Positions 8,225 to 18,224 of a stretch of DNA of 64,000 bases are shown here, piece by piece. A program made the position numbers and the translations under genes. Source of the DNA: Mesorhizobium sp. ES1-4 (GTDB taxonomy: Bacteria > Pseudomonadota > Alphaproteobacteria > Rhizobiales > Rhizobiaceae); assembly GCF_020164745.1 (NCBI RefSeq), contig NZ_JAIUGV010000004.1, positions 310,001-374,000 on the forward strand, read 5' to 3'. Numbering within the stretch: the first letter of the stretch is position 1; every line of letters starts with the position of its first letter. The notes under the pieces were generated by a model, which saw nothing but the letters and a program-made list of their open reading frames with translations, was not told the origin of the DNA and did not search any database.

Positions 8225-8434
8225 TGGCAGCCTCGCAGTAGGCTGACACCCGCCGCGTCCTTGACGCGTGCTTGTCTGCGTGCTTCCTCCGGCAGGTAAT
8301 AAATGGAGGATCGCCAGGATATTCCTGGTTCTCGAGCCCCTCGATCGTGCGGTATCGCGGATACTGCACGGCACATTGGGTGCAGGCAATTGAATGGCGA
8401 AACGCCTCGGTAGGGCCCAGTAAGCACCGCGACC

Positions 8435-9397
8435 ATGATCCATTTGTTCAACGGCTTTCAGAACCCGTTTGGCGGCAGTGAGCGCGAGACCCTGGAGTTG
8501 TATCGGCTGTTGAGCGCCGACTCGCGGGTGCGTCTCTGGGCAACCTCGTCGCGCGTATCCGAAGACCTGAGGCGGGAATTTCCGATACGCCGCGTCTCGC
8601 CTGCAACACGCAATGTGCCGGATGGCGGCACCTATGTCTTTCTTGGTGCGCATTGGCGCAACAAGGTGTGGCCTTATCTGATCCCGCGTCCGCGCCGGCT
8701 GATCTATGTCTTCAACACCTTTCATCCCAAGATCATCGCGCTGACGACGCGCATGCCGCGCCTGCTGCGTTGGCCCGGTGCCGAACTGGTGCTGATCTCC
8801 GACTTTCAGAGGCGCGTGCTGGGGATAGAAGGCGTCGTTCATCCATCGCCCATCGATATCGGGCGGTTCTCGTCACTGCGGGCAAAGCCTGATGGCCCGT
8901 TCACGGTGGGACGGATGAGCCGGGACACGCCGGACAAGCACCATGACGACGATATCGCGCTCTACGAGGCATTGCTGGCGGACGGCGTCGCGGTGCGGGT
9001 TCAAGGGGGCACCCTACTCAAAGGCAAGCTGGCGGCGCATCCTGGGCTCGAACTCCTGCCGGTCGGTCAAATTGCTGCGGAAGAGTTCCTGCCGACGCTC
9101 GACGTATTCTATTATCGCAGCGGCTCGCATGTGGAAACGTTCGGCCGCGTGGTCTTCGAGGCGATGGCTTGCGGCCTGCCCGTGGTCTGCCATTCGCATG
9201 GCGGCTATGCCGACCACATCAGGCATGGCGACAACGGCTTCCTGTTCGAAACCACGCAACAGGCGGCGCGGATCCTGGCGGATCTCAAAGCCGACCCGAG
9301 CCTGCGGGCGGCTGTCGGCCGCAAGGCGCGGCAGAGCGTGGAGCAGCTGTTTTCCCCGCAGGCGTTGCGACAACGGCTGGACTTCTATCGGCGTTAG
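8435..9397 (+). CDS. glycosyltransferase family 4-like protein
   Basis: 320 aa GT-B-fold enzyme. N-terminal acceptor half starts MIHLFNGFQNPFGGSERETLEL (donor-loop Gly pair and GGSE), and the C-terminal nucleotide-sugar half carries the E-x7-E type motif in ETFGRVVFEAMACGLPVV followed by NGFLFE, characteristic of GT4/GT1 retaining transferases. Shorter than the usual 370-400 aa. No polysaccharide genes surround it, so the acceptor is unknown. The 210-base gap upstream (8225-8434) shows nothing recognisable beyond a possible TTGACG -35 element. Confidence 0.85.
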   Translation: MIHLFNGFQNPFGGSERETLELYRLLSADSRVRLWATSSRVSEDLRREFPIRRVSPATRNVPDGGTYVFLGAHWRNKVWPYLIPRPRRLIYVFNTFHPKIIALTTRMPRLLRWPGAELVLISDFQRRVLGIEGVVHPSPIDIGRFSSLRAKPDGPFTVGRMSRDTPDKHHDDDIALYEALLADGVAVRVQGGTLLKGKLAAHPGLELLPVGQIAAEEFLPTLDVFYYRSGSHVETFGRVVFEAMACGLPVVCHSHGGYADHIRHGDNGFLFETTQQAARILADLKADPSLRAAVGRKARQSVEQLFSPQALRQRLDFYRR

Positions 9398-9458
9398 CGG
9401 CGCAATCCGCCTGGGCCGTTTGGCATCAATCCCGACATTACGCTAAAGCTGGCATCAC

Positions 9459-10739
9459 GTGAATCGCGTGCGGCCGGCATCGGTGCGCAGAGATCGAGCA
9501 GGGCTTCTAGCGATGACATTCATGGGCGCGGCGGCACTGCTGATCCTGGTCCTGACCTATGCCGGCGTCGCCATCGGCCGCATACCTGGGTTGCGCCTCG
9601 ACCGGGCAGGCATTGCGCTGCTTGGCGGCGCGGCGATGATCGCCATCGGCGCCCTCAGCATGGAGGACGCCTATCGCGCCATCAATTTCGACACCATCAC
9701 GCTTCTGCTCGGCATGATGATCGTGGTGGCGCATTTGAAGGTATCGGGTGCCTTTCGCGGTCTCGGCGCAATCGCGATCGAGCACGCGCATGCACCGTTC
9801 ATGCTCCTCGTAATGGTGACGCTCCTGACCGGCGTGCTGTCTGCCTTCCTGGTCAACGACGCCATCTGCCTGGTCATGGCGCCGATCGTCGTCCACGTCA
9901 CCAGGGTCATCAACCGCAATCCGATCCCCTATCTCATCGCCACCGCCACTGCTTCGAACTGCGGCAGTGTCGCCACCATAACGGGCAACCCGCAGAACAT
10001 GGTCATTGGTGCGCTCTCGGGCATTTCCTATCCGGCCTTTTCGGCGGCGCTCGCGCCGGTCGCGTTGTTCGGCCTTGTCGCGGTCATCCTCATTGTGCGC
10101 ATCGTCTACCGCGCGGAATTCACGCGCAACGGCGAACTGACGCCACACATCTCGGGCGGCCGCATGCATCGCGGCCAGGTGCTGAAGGCGGTGGTCGTCT
10201 GTATCGGGCTGGCGATCGCCTTCTTCGCCGGTGTTCCCGTGGCCAAGGCGGCGCTTATCGGCGGCGCCATTCTGCTGCTCACCCGCGCCATCAAGCCATC
10301 GCGCATCTATCGCGAGATCGACGGACCGCTGCTGTTCATGTTCGCCGGTCTGTTCGTGGTGGTTGCCGGCGCGGAAAAGACGCTGCTGACACCCGATATG
10401 ATCGCCTCGGCCAAGAACGTCGGGCTCGACGATGTCTGGAGGCTGTCGGGTTTCACCGCCGTGCTGTCCAACATCATGAGCAATGTTCCAGCCGTACTGG
10501 CGCTCAAGCCATTCATACCCGGCCTGGAGAACCCCGGGCGCGCCTGGCTGGTTGTGGCCATGAGTTCGACGCTGGCCGGCAACTTCACCTTGCTCGGCTC
10601 GGTCGCCAACCTGATCGTCGCCGAACAGTCCAAGGCCGCCGGCACGCCGTTGTCTTTCGGTGCCTTCTTCAAGGTCGGCCTGCCGCTCACGCTGATCACG
10701 CTCCTGGCCGGCACCGCATGGCTGGCGTTGGGCTTCTAA
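9459..10739 (+). CDS. SLC13/ArsB-NhaD-type anion or ion transporter
   Basis: 426 aa polytopic protein of the ion-transporter (IT) superfamily, about 11-12 membrane segments. Conserved features include LNFDTITLLLGMMIV-like segment (INFDTITLLLGMM), VNDAICLVMAPIVV, TASNCGSVATITGNPQN and, in the second half, SNIMSNVPAVLAL and SSTLAGNFTLLGSVANLIV, i.e. the two re-entrant substrate loops. Family members move citrate, sulfate, arsenite or Na+; no accessory genes point to one. Start uncertain: GTG at 9459 or ATG at 9513 (MTFMGAAALL), neither with a strong ribosome site; the ATG starts right at the first membrane segment and is a good alternative. Confidence 0.85.
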   Translation: MNRVRPASVRRDRAGLLAMTFMGAAALLILVLTYAGVAIGRIPGLRLDRAGIALLGGAAMIAIGALSMEDAYRAINFDTITLLLGMMIVVAHLKVSGAFRGLGAIAIEHAHAPFMLLVMVTLLTGVLSAFLVNDAICLVMAPIVVHVTRVINRNPIPYLIATATASNCGSVATITGNPQNMVIGALSGISYPAFSAALAPVALFGLVAVILIVRIVYRAEFTRNGELTPHISGGRMHRGQVLKAVVVCIGLAIAFFAGVPVAKAALIGGAILLLTRAIKPSRIYREIDGPLLFMFAGLFVVVAGAEKTLLTPDMIASAKNVGLDDVWRLSGFTAVLSNIMSNVPAVLALKPFIPGLENPGRAWLVVAMSSTLAGNFTLLGSVANLIVAEQSKAAGTPLSFGAFFKVGLPLTLITLLAGTAWLALGF

Positions 10740-10840
10740 ATTTAGGACAAACGCCGCGGCTTGCGCCCTGAAAGCAACCAGATCAAGCGGCTACGATTCC
10801 GGCATCGCGCCAGCACAAGCATCGTGCCAGCCTGTTCGTG

Positions 10841-11965
10841 TTAAGCTGCCGTGAATCCCTCGTCTGCCGTCTGCACGCGTGCGGCCGCCGCAAGCAGGTC
10901 GGTCTGCGTGATCAGCCCGAGAATGCGCCGCTCACCGTCGATGATCACCACGGCATGGCTGCGGCCGTCGGTGAGCGCCGGAAGCAGGCTCATCGCCGGC
11001 GTCTCGGGCGAGGCGGTGCCGGCTTTTGCCATCACGCCCTTCACCGTATCGACGGCTTTCGTCAACTCGCGCAGGCCGACGGCGCCAACCAGCCGGGCAT
11101 CCGCGTCGACCACCGGCAAGGTGCGGATATTGTGATCGAGCAGTTGCCGGCGTGCTTCGTCGGCGGTGGCATGCTCGGGCACCGAAACCACGTCGCGCGA
11201 CATGATGTCCCCGCACAGCAGCGTCCGGTGCGACCGCACCATGGCCTGCAATTCGACCTGTCGCAGCAGTCGTTCGAGGTCGTGGCGGTCGATATCGAAG
11301 GTCTCGTCGAGCGCTGTCAGTGCCGCATCGATGTCCTCGGGCCGAAAACCGGCGCGCTGCCGAGCCGGGGGATCTGCGGTACCGTGGCTGTTGGCGTCCG
11401 CTGCCACGATATGCGGGTAGTTGCGCCGCGCCAGCTTATGGAAAAGCAAGCCCAGCGCCACCAGGACGGTCGAATTCAAGGCAACCGGCACCAATGGGAA
11501 CAGGAATCCCGCGCTGATGACGGCCGGCCCACCGACCACCGCCGTCAGCGCGGCGGCGCCGCCTGGCGGATGCAGGCACCGCGTGAACGACATTGCGGCG
11601 ATGGCCGACGCCACCGCGAGGCCCGAGGCCATCACCGGATCATGAATGAAGTGCGCGACGGTCACGCCGGCCAGCGCCGATATGGAATTGCCGCCGATGA
11701 TCGACCAGGGTTGGGCCAGCGGGCTCGCGGGCACGGCGAACAGAAGCACGGCGGATGCACCCATCGGTGCCACCAGCAGCGCTACATGCGGTCCGCCGCC
11801 TATTGCCAGCCCGCTGATCAGGCCCGTCAGTGCGATGCCGATCGTGGCGCCGATACACGCCAGGACACGTTCGCGCAGCGTCGCGCCGGCAAGGATGGGA
11901 ACAAAAAGGCGAAAGGCCATGGAGAACTTTGCAACGAATGGATCTGCCGGGAATGCGAGCAGCAC
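10841..11965 (-). CDS. HPP-family membrane protein fused to CBS domains
   Basis: 374 aa. The first 170 residues form an HPP integral-membrane domain (four predicted segments) with the signature LHPPGGAAAL near 131-140. The second half has a tandem CBS pair (from about 250: CGDIMSRDVVSVPEHATADEARRQL, then VKGVMAKAGTASPETPAMSLLPAL and IIDGERRILGLITQTDL), which usually binds adenine nucleotides and gates transport. HPP proteins have been tied to nitrite transport in cyanobacteria and plastids; whether this holds here is unknown. The start is a GTG at 11965 or an ATG at 11920 just before the first hydrophobic segment. Confidence 0.88.
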   Translation of the reverse strand: MLLAFPADPFVAKFSMAFRLFVPILAGATLRERVLACIGATIGIALTGLISGLAIGGGPHVALLVAPMGASAVLLFAVPASPLAQPWSIIGGNSISALAGVTVAHFIHDPVMASGLAVASAIAAMSFTRCLHPPGGAAALTAVVGGPAVISAGFLFPLVPVALNSTVLVALGLLFHKLARRNYPHIVAADANSHGTADPPARQRAGFRPEDIDAALTALDETFDIDRHDLERLLRQVELQAMVRSHRTLLCGDIMSRDVVSVPEHATADEARRQLLDHNIRTLPVVDADARLVGAVGLRELTKAVDTVKGVMAKAGTASPETPAMSLLPALTDGRSHAVVIIDGERRILGLITQTDLLAAAARVQTADEGFTAA

Positions 11966-12125
11966 GCAATGCCGCCGAACTCGCCGATTTGAAAGCCAAA
12001 CAAATCCGTAAAGTGGTGGCGTAGGAGAATAATATCGCGCACCGACCTTCGCGGAGCGCTGGCGGCGGATCGCGCTTTGTCATCGGCGTCAAGGGCTTGC
12101 GGCCCTTTGCTGATTCTGTTTGACG

Positions 12126-13313
12126 TCAGTCCGCGCGCGACGCTGCCGCAAGCCCATGCATAATGTCGGCTTTCAGGTCCTCGACATCCTCGAGGCCGAT
12201 CTGCAGGCGGATCAACGGCCCTTCGTAAGGGCCTTTCGCAACCACGCGGTCGCCAAGCCAGACCGGCACCGCAAGGCTCTCATAGCCGCCCCAGGAGTAG
12301 CCGAGACCGAAGATCCGCAGTGCGTCCAGGAAAGCGTGCTGCTCCTTCTGGCCGCCGCCGGCCAGCACGATGGAAAAGATGCCGCTCGAACCGCGGAAGT
12401 CGCGCTTCCACAGCGCGTGGTCCGGATGGCTGGGTAGGGCAGGGTGGAGCACGCGCGCCACGCCGTCCTGGCCCTCGAGCCACGACGCGATGTCAAGTGC
12501 GCTGCGCTGGTGATGGTCGAGCCGCACGCCCATTGTGCGCAGGCCGCGCAGCACCTGGTAGACATCGTCGGGCCCCGCACAGCAGCCAAGCGTGCAAAAG
12601 CTCTCGTAGAGCTGCGCCCAGCAGCTCTCGTTGGCCGAGACCGTGCCGAGCAGCACGTCCGAATGGCCGGCCGGATATTTCGTTGCCGCGTGGATCGAGA
12701 TGTCGACGCCATGGTCGAGCGGCCGAAAATAGAGCGGCGTTGCCCAGGTGTTGTCCATCATCACGATGGCGCCGGCCGCATGCGCCGCCTTGGCGATTGC
12801 CGGGATGTCCTGCACCTCGAACGTGTTGGACGCCGGTGATTCGGTGAACACCACTTTGGTGTTCGGCTTGATCAACGCCGCAATGCCGGCGCCGATCTCG
12901 GGAGCATAATACTCGACCTCGACGCCCAACCGCTTCAGCATCGTGTCGGCGAAGTTTCTCGTGGGGTGATAGACGGAATCGACGATCAGCAAATGGTCGC
13001 CGGCCGACACGAAGGCGAGCAGCGGCACGGTCACCGCCGCAAGGCCCGACGGCACAGCAATCGTGCCGGCCGAGCCTTCCAGCGAATCGATCGCCTGCGC
13101 AAGGGCATCGGTCGTCGGTGTGCCGCGCGTGCCGTAAGTGTATTTCTGGTTGCGTGCGGCCATCGCGGCGGCATTGCGGAACAATACGGTCGAGGCATGC
13201 ACGACCGGCGGGTTGACGAAGCCGAAATAGTCGTGCGGGTTGTTGCCCGAATGGGCAAGCCGCGTGTTGATGCCCACCTTGCCGGAACCCTGCTCGCTGT
13301 CGTCTTTCGCCAT
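12126..13313 (-). CDS. metC: cystathionine beta-lyase
   Basis: 395 aa PLP enzyme of the Cys/Met-metabolism family, cleaving cystathionine to homocysteine, pyruvate and ammonia in methionine synthesis. Visible: YTYGTRGTPTTDAL near the N-terminus, the PLP phosphate-binding SGLAAVTVPLLAF, DNTWATPL, and the Schiff-base lysine in HAATKYPAGHSD (about residue 209). The bacterial MetC form rather than gamma-synthase is favoured by length and the CTLGCCAGPDD stretch. It is divergent from aapJ, an arrangement I recall from other rhizobia. ATG at 13313 has AGAGGC upstream. Confidence 0.9.
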   Translation of the reverse strand: MAKDDSEQGSGKVGINTRLAHSGNNPHDYFGFVNPPVVHASTVLFRNAAAMAARNQKYTYGTRGTPTTDALAQAIDSLEGSAGTIAVPSGLAAVTVPLLAFVSAGDHLLIVDSVYHPTRNFADTMLKRLGVEVEYYAPEIGAGIAALIKPNTKVVFTESPASNTFEVQDIPAIAKAAHAAGAIVMMDNTWATPLYFRPLDHGVDISIHAATKYPAGHSDVLLGTVSANESCWAQLYESFCTLGCCAGPDDVYQVLRGLRTMGVRLDHHQRSALDIASWLEGQDGVARVLHPALPSHPDHALWKRDFRGSSGIFSIVLAGGGQKEQHAFLDALRIFGLGYSWGGYESLAVPVWLGDRVVAKGPYEGPLIRLQIGLEDVEDLKADIMHGLAAASRAD

Positions 13314-13841
13314 GCGTCATGCCTCTTCTGGTAAGCCGCTAGCCATAGTGCGGTGGCATGAACCGCGCAACAGCGCTGCCTCCGCCAGGAAACGGACTTC
13401 CGATGTGCCAATTTCCGCTGGAGGGCGTCGTGGTGCTGCCGCGGCTTTCTTGCCGCTTGACCACGGTCACGACAGTGCCGTGCACGTAACCGTGTGGGCA
13501 GGAAGCGCGGGTAGCCAAGAGTAGTTGCGGCGCGCGGATTGCACTGGCAATGCCCGTTTGGAGGGGCAATGAGCTTTGCCGACTTTATTCGCACTACTGA
13601 CTAAATCCCGGTCGCCTTTGTCTGCAATTCAGGCATTTCGGACAATCGATTTTCAAACACGTTCGGATTCGGTCATTTTCCTTGACCTCACGGGAATTAT
13701 CGCCTTCGATGCTGTTCGTGAATGGGAGGCGGCGCGTCGATTTGCGATGCGAGGTCCCGGGAATGGGCCGGGATGGGAGCTGTGTTCACACGGGAAAAAA
13801 GATCAGGGTTTGCCTGAAAAACAGAAAAGGGTCTGTGGGTC
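13314..13841. other. metC-aapJ divergent intergenic region
   Basis: 528 bases without a credible gene. Nearer metC it holds a nested inverted repeat: CGTGGT (13429-13434) with ACCACG (13460-13465) enclosing GCGGC (13441-13445) with GCCGC (13452-13456); on the minus strand this would lie in the metC leader. The half nearer aapJ is AT-richer (13600-13700) and probably holds the aap promoter, but I cannot fix -35/-10 boxes. An 89-codon frame at 13576-13845 has no ribosome site or recognisable content and is not called. Confidence 0.5.
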
Positions 13842-14870
13842 ATGAAACATATTGCTATCGGCATTCTCGGCGCCGCCACGCTCGGATTGATGGCGTCGGC
13901 CGCGACGGCCGGCACGCTCGACACCGTCAAGGCGAAGGGCTTCATCCAGTGCGGCGTCTCGACCGGCCTGGCCGGCTTCTCCGCCCCGGACGACAAGGGT
14001 GACTGGAAGGGCCTCGACGCGGATTTCTGCCGCGCCGTGGCGGCCGCGGTCTTCGGCGACGGCTCCAAGGTCAAGTTTACGCCGCTCAGCGCCAAGGAGC
14101 GCTTCACCGCATTGCAGTCTGGCGAGATCGATCTCCTGTCGCGCAACACGACCTGGACCAGCAACCGCGATAGCGCGCTCGGCTTGGATTTCGTCGGCGT
14201 CACCTATTATGACGGCCAGGGCTTCATGATCAACGCCAAGAAGCTGCCGGGCGTGAACTCCGCGCTGCAGCTTTCAGGCGCCGCCGTCTGCGTGCAGAGC
14301 GGCACGACGACCGAGCTCAACCTTGCCGACTACTTCAAGAAGAACAAGATGGAGTACAATCCCGTCGTCTTCGAGAAGCTCGAGGAAGTGAACGCCGCCT
14401 ATGATTCCGGCCGTTGCGACGTCTACACCACCGACCAGTCCGGCCTCTACGGCATCCGCCTGACGCTGGCTTCGCCGGCTGACCATGTCGTGCTGCCCGA
14501 GATCATCTCCAAGGAGCCGCTCGGCCCGGCCGTGCGCCAGGGCGATGACCAGTGGGCCCATGTCGTACGCTGGACGTACTTCGCGCTGCTCAACGCCGAG
14601 GAGGCCGGCGTCACCCAGGCGAATGTCGACGAGATGAAGACCTCGAACGACCCGAACATCCAGCGCATGCTGGGCACCGAGCCCGACGGCAAGTACGGGT
14701 CTGATCTTGGCCTCTCCAACGACTGGGTCGTCAATATCGTCAAGGCCGTCGGCAACTACGGCGAAATGTTCGAGCGCAATGTCGGCTCCGGCAGCCCGCT
14801 CAAGATCGCGCGAGGCATCAACGCGCTGTGGACCAAGGGCGGCCTGCAATATGGTCCGCCGATCCGCTGA
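13842..14870 (+). CDS. aapJ: general L-amino acid ABC transporter, periplasmic binding protein
   Basis: 342 aa solute-binding protein with a clear signal peptide (MKHIAIGILGAATLGLMASAATA, cleaved around residue 23). The family-3 core follows: GFIQCGVSTGLAGFSAPDDKGDWKGLDADFCRAVAAAVFGD, then RFTALQSGEIDLLSRNTTWT, the amino-acid-carboxylate binding region. AapJ captures a wide range of L-amino acids for AapQMP, which in rhizobia is important for amino-acid exchange with the host plant. First gene of the aapJQMP operon; the hairpin at 14883-14909 right after it probably keeps its expression above that of the membrane genes. Confidence 0.95.
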   Translation: MKHIAIGILGAATLGLMASAATAGTLDTVKAKGFIQCGVSTGLAGFSAPDDKGDWKGLDADFCRAVAAAVFGDGSKVKFTPLSAKERFTALQSGEIDLLSRNTTWTSNRDSALGLDFVGVTYYDGQGFMINAKKLPGVNSALQLSGAAVCVQSGTTTELNLADYFKKNKMEYNPVVFEKLEEVNAAYDSGRCDVYTTDQSGLYGIRLTLASPADHVVLPEIISKEPLGPAVRQGDDQWAHVVRWTYFALLNAEEAGVTQANVDEMKTSNDPNIQRMLGTEPDGKYGSDLGLSNDWVVNIVKAVGNYGEMFERNVGSGSPLKIARGINALWTKGGLQYGPPIR

Positions 14871-14882
14871 TCGAAACGTGAT

Positions 14883-14909
14883 CCGGGAGGCAGAGCATTT
14901 GCCTCCCGG
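14883..14909 (+). terminator. intra-operon hairpin between aapJ and aapQ
   Basis: A perfect 10-bp stem, CCGGGAGGCA (14883-14892) with TGCCTCCCGG (14900-14909), loop 7, followed by a pyrimidine tract TTTCTCTTTCC. This looks like a partial terminator or 3'-end stabiliser that raises aapJ mRNA relative to aapQMP, as often seen after binding-protein genes. Confidence 0.65.
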
Positions 14910-14932
14910 TTTCTCTTTCCAGGGGATGGTCC

Positions 14933-16120
14933 ATGGCTTCGCAGGAAATTCTTAGCGAAGAGCCGAACCGCGGCTCCTTCATCAATGACCCGAAAATACG
15001 CAGCCTCGTGTTTCAGACGCTCGTGGTCATCCTTCTGTTCGGCTCCGTCTGGTGGGTCGTAAATAACGTCATCGACAATCTGCAGCGCCTGCACATTGCG
15101 TCCGGCTTCGCATTCCTGAAGGGCCGCGCTGGCTTTGATATCAGCCAGACGCCCATTGCCTACACGTCGGACTCGACATATGGCCGCGCGATCATCGTCG
15201 GCCTCATCAACACCATCATCGTCGCGGTCGCCGGCATCGTCACCGCCACCATCATCGGCTTTGTCGTCGGGATCGGCCGGCTGTCGCAGAACTGGCTGAT
15301 CCAGAAGATCTGCACGGTGTATGTCGAGGTCTTCCGCAACATCCCGCCGCTGCTGGTCATTTTCTTCTGGTACTCGGGCGTGCTCGCGGTGCTGCCGGCA
15401 CCGCGCGACAGCATCCACCTGCCGTTCGGTTCTTATCTCAACCAGCGCGGCTTCTATTTTCCGAGCGCCATCTGGGGCGACGGCTCCTGGCTGATCTTGG
15501 TTGCGCTCGTCGTCGCGCTCGCCATGGCGTGGTTCGTTGCCCATAGGGCGCGTCAACGGCAGTTGACGACCGGCCAGCAATTTCCGGTGTTCTGGACTTC
15601 CGTGGGATTGATCGTCGGCCTGCCACTGCTCGCTTATGCGCTCAGCGGCTTTCCGGTGACCTTCGATTTTCCGAAACAATCGACGTTCAACCTGACCGGC
15701 GGCTTTCAGGTCAAGCCGGAATTCCTTTCGCTCTATCTGGCTCTGTCCTGTTATACGGCGGCCTTTATCGCCGAGATCGTGCGTGCCGGCATCAGGGGCG
15801 TCAGCAAAGGCCAGACAGAGGCGGCCGCCGCACTTGGCCTGCGGTCCGGCTCAATCCTGCGGCTGGTCGTGGTTCCGCAGGCCATGCGCATCGTCATCCC
15901 CCCGCTGACCAGCCAGTATCTCAACCTGACCAAGAACTCGTCGCTGGCGATCGCAATCGGCTATCCGGACCTGACAGCGACCGCCGGCACGGTCCTGAAC
16001 CAGACCGGACAGGCGGTCGAGGGCGTGCTGATCATGATGGTCGTCTACCTCATACTCAGCCTGGTGACCTCGGCGGTCATGAACGTGGTCAACGCCAGAA
16101 TGGCGCTGGTGGAAAGGTAA
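14933..16120 (+). CDS. aapQ: general L-amino acid ABC transporter, permease subunit
   Basis: 395 aa inner-membrane subunit, roughly eight membrane segments, longer than typical HisM/GlnP-type permeases because of an inserted loop, as is normal for AapQ. The permease (EAA) motif is clear: [22 protein letters not shown] then [17 protein letters not shown], and the ending carries [17 protein letters not shown]. It pairs with AapM as a heterodimer. Start ATG at 14933; the stop is followed after four bases by aapM, so translation is probably coupled. Confidence 0.94.
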   Translation: MASQEILSEEPNRGSFINDPKIRSLVFQTLVVILLFGSVWWVVNNVIDNLQRLHIASGFAFLKGRAGFDISQTPIAYTSDSTYGRAIIVGLINTIIVAVAGIVTATIIGFVVGIGRLSQNWLIQKICTVYVEVFRNIPPLLVIFFWYSGVLAVLPAPRDSIHLPFGSYLNQRGFYFPSAIWGDGSWLILVALVVALAMAWFVAHRARQRQLTTGQQFPVFWTSVGLIVGLPLLAYALSGFPVTFDFPKQSTFNLTGGFQVKPEFLSLYLALSCYTAAFIAEIVRAGIRGVSKGQTEAAAALGLRSGSILRLVVVPQAMRIVIPPLTSQYLNLTKNSSLAIAIGYPDLTATAGTVLNQTGQAVEGVLIMMVVYLILSLVTSAVMNVVNARMALVER

Positions 16121-16124
16121 GGCC

Positions 16125-17282
16125 ATGCAGGAACACGATCTGTCCTGGGTGCGCACCGAGATGGTGTTGGCCGAGCGGGCGCCGACGAGCGAACGCGGGC
16201 CGGTCGCCTGGGTGCGCAAGAACCTGATCGCGACCACCGGCGACACCATCCTCACGATCATCGGCTTCGTCATCGTGGCAATGATTCTGCCGCAGGTCAT
16301 CAACTGGGCCTTCCTTTCCGCCCAATGGACCGGACCCGATCGCACCGTCTGCACAACCGTGGCTCAGGGCGGCATTCAGCAGGACGGCTGGAGTGGTGCC
16401 TGCTGGGCCTTCGTCAATGCCAAGTTCGGCCAGTTCATGTTCGGCACCTATCCGATCGAGGAGCGCTGGCGCCCGATTCTGGTAGCCATCCTGTTCGTGG
16501 CGTTGCTGGCGCCGATGCTGATTCCGCGCGTGCCGCGCAAAGGCCTCAACGCCCTCCTGCTGTTTGTGGCGCTGCCGATCGTTGCCTTCATTCTGCTGGT
16601 TGGCGGCATGTTCGGCTTGCCGCATGTCGAGACCGCGAGATGGGGCGGCCTGCTGGTGACGCTCAGCCTCTCCTTCGTCGGTATCGCCGTGTCGTTGCCG
16701 CTCGGCACGATGCTGGCGCTCGGCCGGCGCTCCAAGATGCCGATCGTCAAGATGCTGTGCATCATCTTCATCGAGACGGTGCGCGGCATCCCACTGATCA
16801 CTGTTCTGTTCTTCGTCAGCGTCATGCTGCCGCTATTCCTGCCGGCCGGGGTCACCTTCGACAAGTTCCTCAGGGCGCTCATCGGTGTGTCGCTTTTCGC
16901 GGCGGCCTATATGGCCGAAGTCGTGCGCGGCGGCCTTCAGGCGATTCCGAAGGGCCAGTATGAAGGCGCCGATTCGCTCGGCCTCGGCTACTGGCAGAAG
17001 ATGGGGCTGATCGTGCTGCCGCAGGCGCTGAAACTGGTCATCCCCGGCATCGTCAACACCTTCATCGGCATGTTCAAGGACACCAGCCTGGTTCTCATCA
17101 TCTCGATGTTCGACCTGCTCGGCGTCGTCAAACAGAACTTCTCCGACCCCAATTGGGCGACCCCACAGACCGCAAGGTCCGGCCTCGTGTTTGCCGCCTT
17201 CGTCTTCTGGCTGTTCTGCTTTGGCATGTCGCGCTATTCAATGTACACGGAACGCCGGCTCGACACCGGCTACAAACGCTAA
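16125..17282 (+). CDS. aapM: general L-amino acid ABC transporter, permease subunit
   Basis: 385 aa second permease of the Aap system, with the same fold: an N-terminal segment with a long loop, then the core with [27 protein letters not shown] (EAA loop contacting the ATPase) and [30 protein letters not shown]. Six to eight hydrophobic segments. It starts four bases after aapQ and is followed by aapP after 26 bases. The loop carrying [19 protein letters not shown] holds two cysteines that could be disulfide-bonded in the periplasm. Confidence 0.94.
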   Translation: MQEHDLSWVRTEMVLAERAPTSERGPVAWVRKNLIATTGDTILTIIGFVIVAMILPQVINWAFLSAQWTGPDRTVCTTVAQGGIQQDGWSGACWAFVNAKFGQFMFGTYPIEERWRPILVAILFVALLAPMLIPRVPRKGLNALLLFVALPIVAFILLVGGMFGLPHVETARWGGLLVTLSLSFVGIAVSLPLGTMLALGRRSKMPIVKMLCIIFIETVRGIPLITVLFFVSVMLPLFLPAGVTFDKFLRALIGVSLFAAAYMAEVVRGGLQAIPKGQYEGADSLGLGYWQKMGLIVLPQALKLVIPGIVNTFIGMFKDTSLVLIISMFDLLGVVKQNFSDPNWATPQTARSGLVFAAFVFWLFCFGMSRYSMYTERRLDTGYKR

Positions 17283-17308
17283 ACAAAAAAGCAAGGGGAC
17301 CCCCAGCC

Positions 17309-18112
17309 ATGGCCACCGAAAACGCCGTCGGCGCGGAAGACATCAAGGTCGACGCCGCCAAAATGCATATTTCCACCACCGATGTCGCCATCGACATCGT
17401 CGCCATGCACAAATGGTATGGTGAGTTCCATGTGCTGAAGGACATCAACCTGAAAGTGATGCGCGGCGAGCGTATCGTCATCTGCGGCCCTTCGGGGTCG
17501 GGCAAGTCGACGATGATCCGCTGCATCAACCGGCTGGAGGAGCACCAGAAGGGCAAGATCATCGTCGACGGCAAGGAACTGACCAACGACCTCAAGAAGA
17601 TCGACGAGGTGCGCCGCGAGGTCGGCATGGTGTTCCAGCACTTCAATCTGTTTCCGCATCTGACCATCTTGGAGAACTGCACGCTGGCGCCGATCTGGGT
17701 GCGCAAGACGCCGAAGAAGCAGGCCGAGGAGATCGCCATGCATTTCCTCAAGCGCGTCAAGATTCCCGAGCAGGCCAATAAATATCCGGGCCAACTGTCC
17801 GGCGGCCAGCAGCAGCGCGTGGCGATTGCCCGCTCGCTGTGCATGAACCCGCGCATCATGCTGTTCGACGAGCCGACCTCGGCGCTCGACCCGGAAATGA
17901 TCAAGGAAGTGCTGGAGACCATGGTGGGCCTCGCCGAGGAAGGCATGACCATGTTGTGCGTCACCCACGAGATGGGCTTTGCCCGTAAGGTCGCCAACCG
18001 GGTGATCTTCATGGACCAGGGCCAGATCGTCGAGCAGAATACGCCGGCCGAGTTCTTCGACCATCCGCGCCATGAGCGCACGAAACTGTTCCTGTCGCAG
18101 ATCCTGCACTGA
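17309..18112 (+). CDS. aapP: general L-amino acid ABC transporter, ATP-binding protein
   Basis: 267 aa ATPase energising AapQM. The ATG at 17309 follows AAGGGGAC and gives [11 protein letters not shown], an N-terminal extension of about 25 residues before the ABC domain. Walker A is [10 protein letters not shown]-loop [11 protein letters not shown], signature [15 protein letters not shown], Walker [14 protein letters not shown] and H-loop [14 protein letters not shown], so all catalytic elements are intact. Last gene of the operon; a strong terminator follows at 18136. Confidence 0.95.
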   Translation: MATENAVGAEDIKVDAAKMHISTTDVAIDIVAMHKWYGEFHVLKDINLKVMRGERIVICGPSGSGKSTMIRCINRLEEHQKGKIIVDGKELTNDLKKIDEVRREVGMVFQHFNLFPHLTILENCTLAPIWVRKTPKKQAEEIAMHFLKRVKIPEQANKYPGQLSGGQQQRVAIARSLCMNPRIMLFDEPTSALDPEMIKEVLETMVGLAEEGMTMLCVTHEMGFARKVANRVIFMDQGQIVEQNTPAEFFDHPRHERTKLFLSQILH

Positions 18113-18135
18113 GCGGACTGACGCCAATTCCTGAA

Positions 18136-18165
18136 AGCCCGGTCGCGCCACGGCCGGGCTTTTTT
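18136..18165 (+). terminator. rho-independent terminator of the aap operon
   Basis: AGCCCGG (18136-18142) pairs with CCGGGCT (18154-18160), with an inner CG/CG extension, directly followed by TTTTT. It lies 24 bases after the aapP stop. Confidence 0.9.
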
Positions 18166-18224
18166 GCGTCTGGCCGATGGATCATGATCGCGTCCATTGA
18201 GCGACCAACCGCGAAGCCGCGCCG

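Noticed and set aside
12091..12107. Hairpin AAGGGC/GCCCTT after metC as a terminator
   Set aside because: Only six pairs and no U-tract on the metC strand.
13576..13845. An 89-codon frame ending just before aapJ
   Set aside because: No ribosome site, no domain, overlaps the probable aap promoter and leader.
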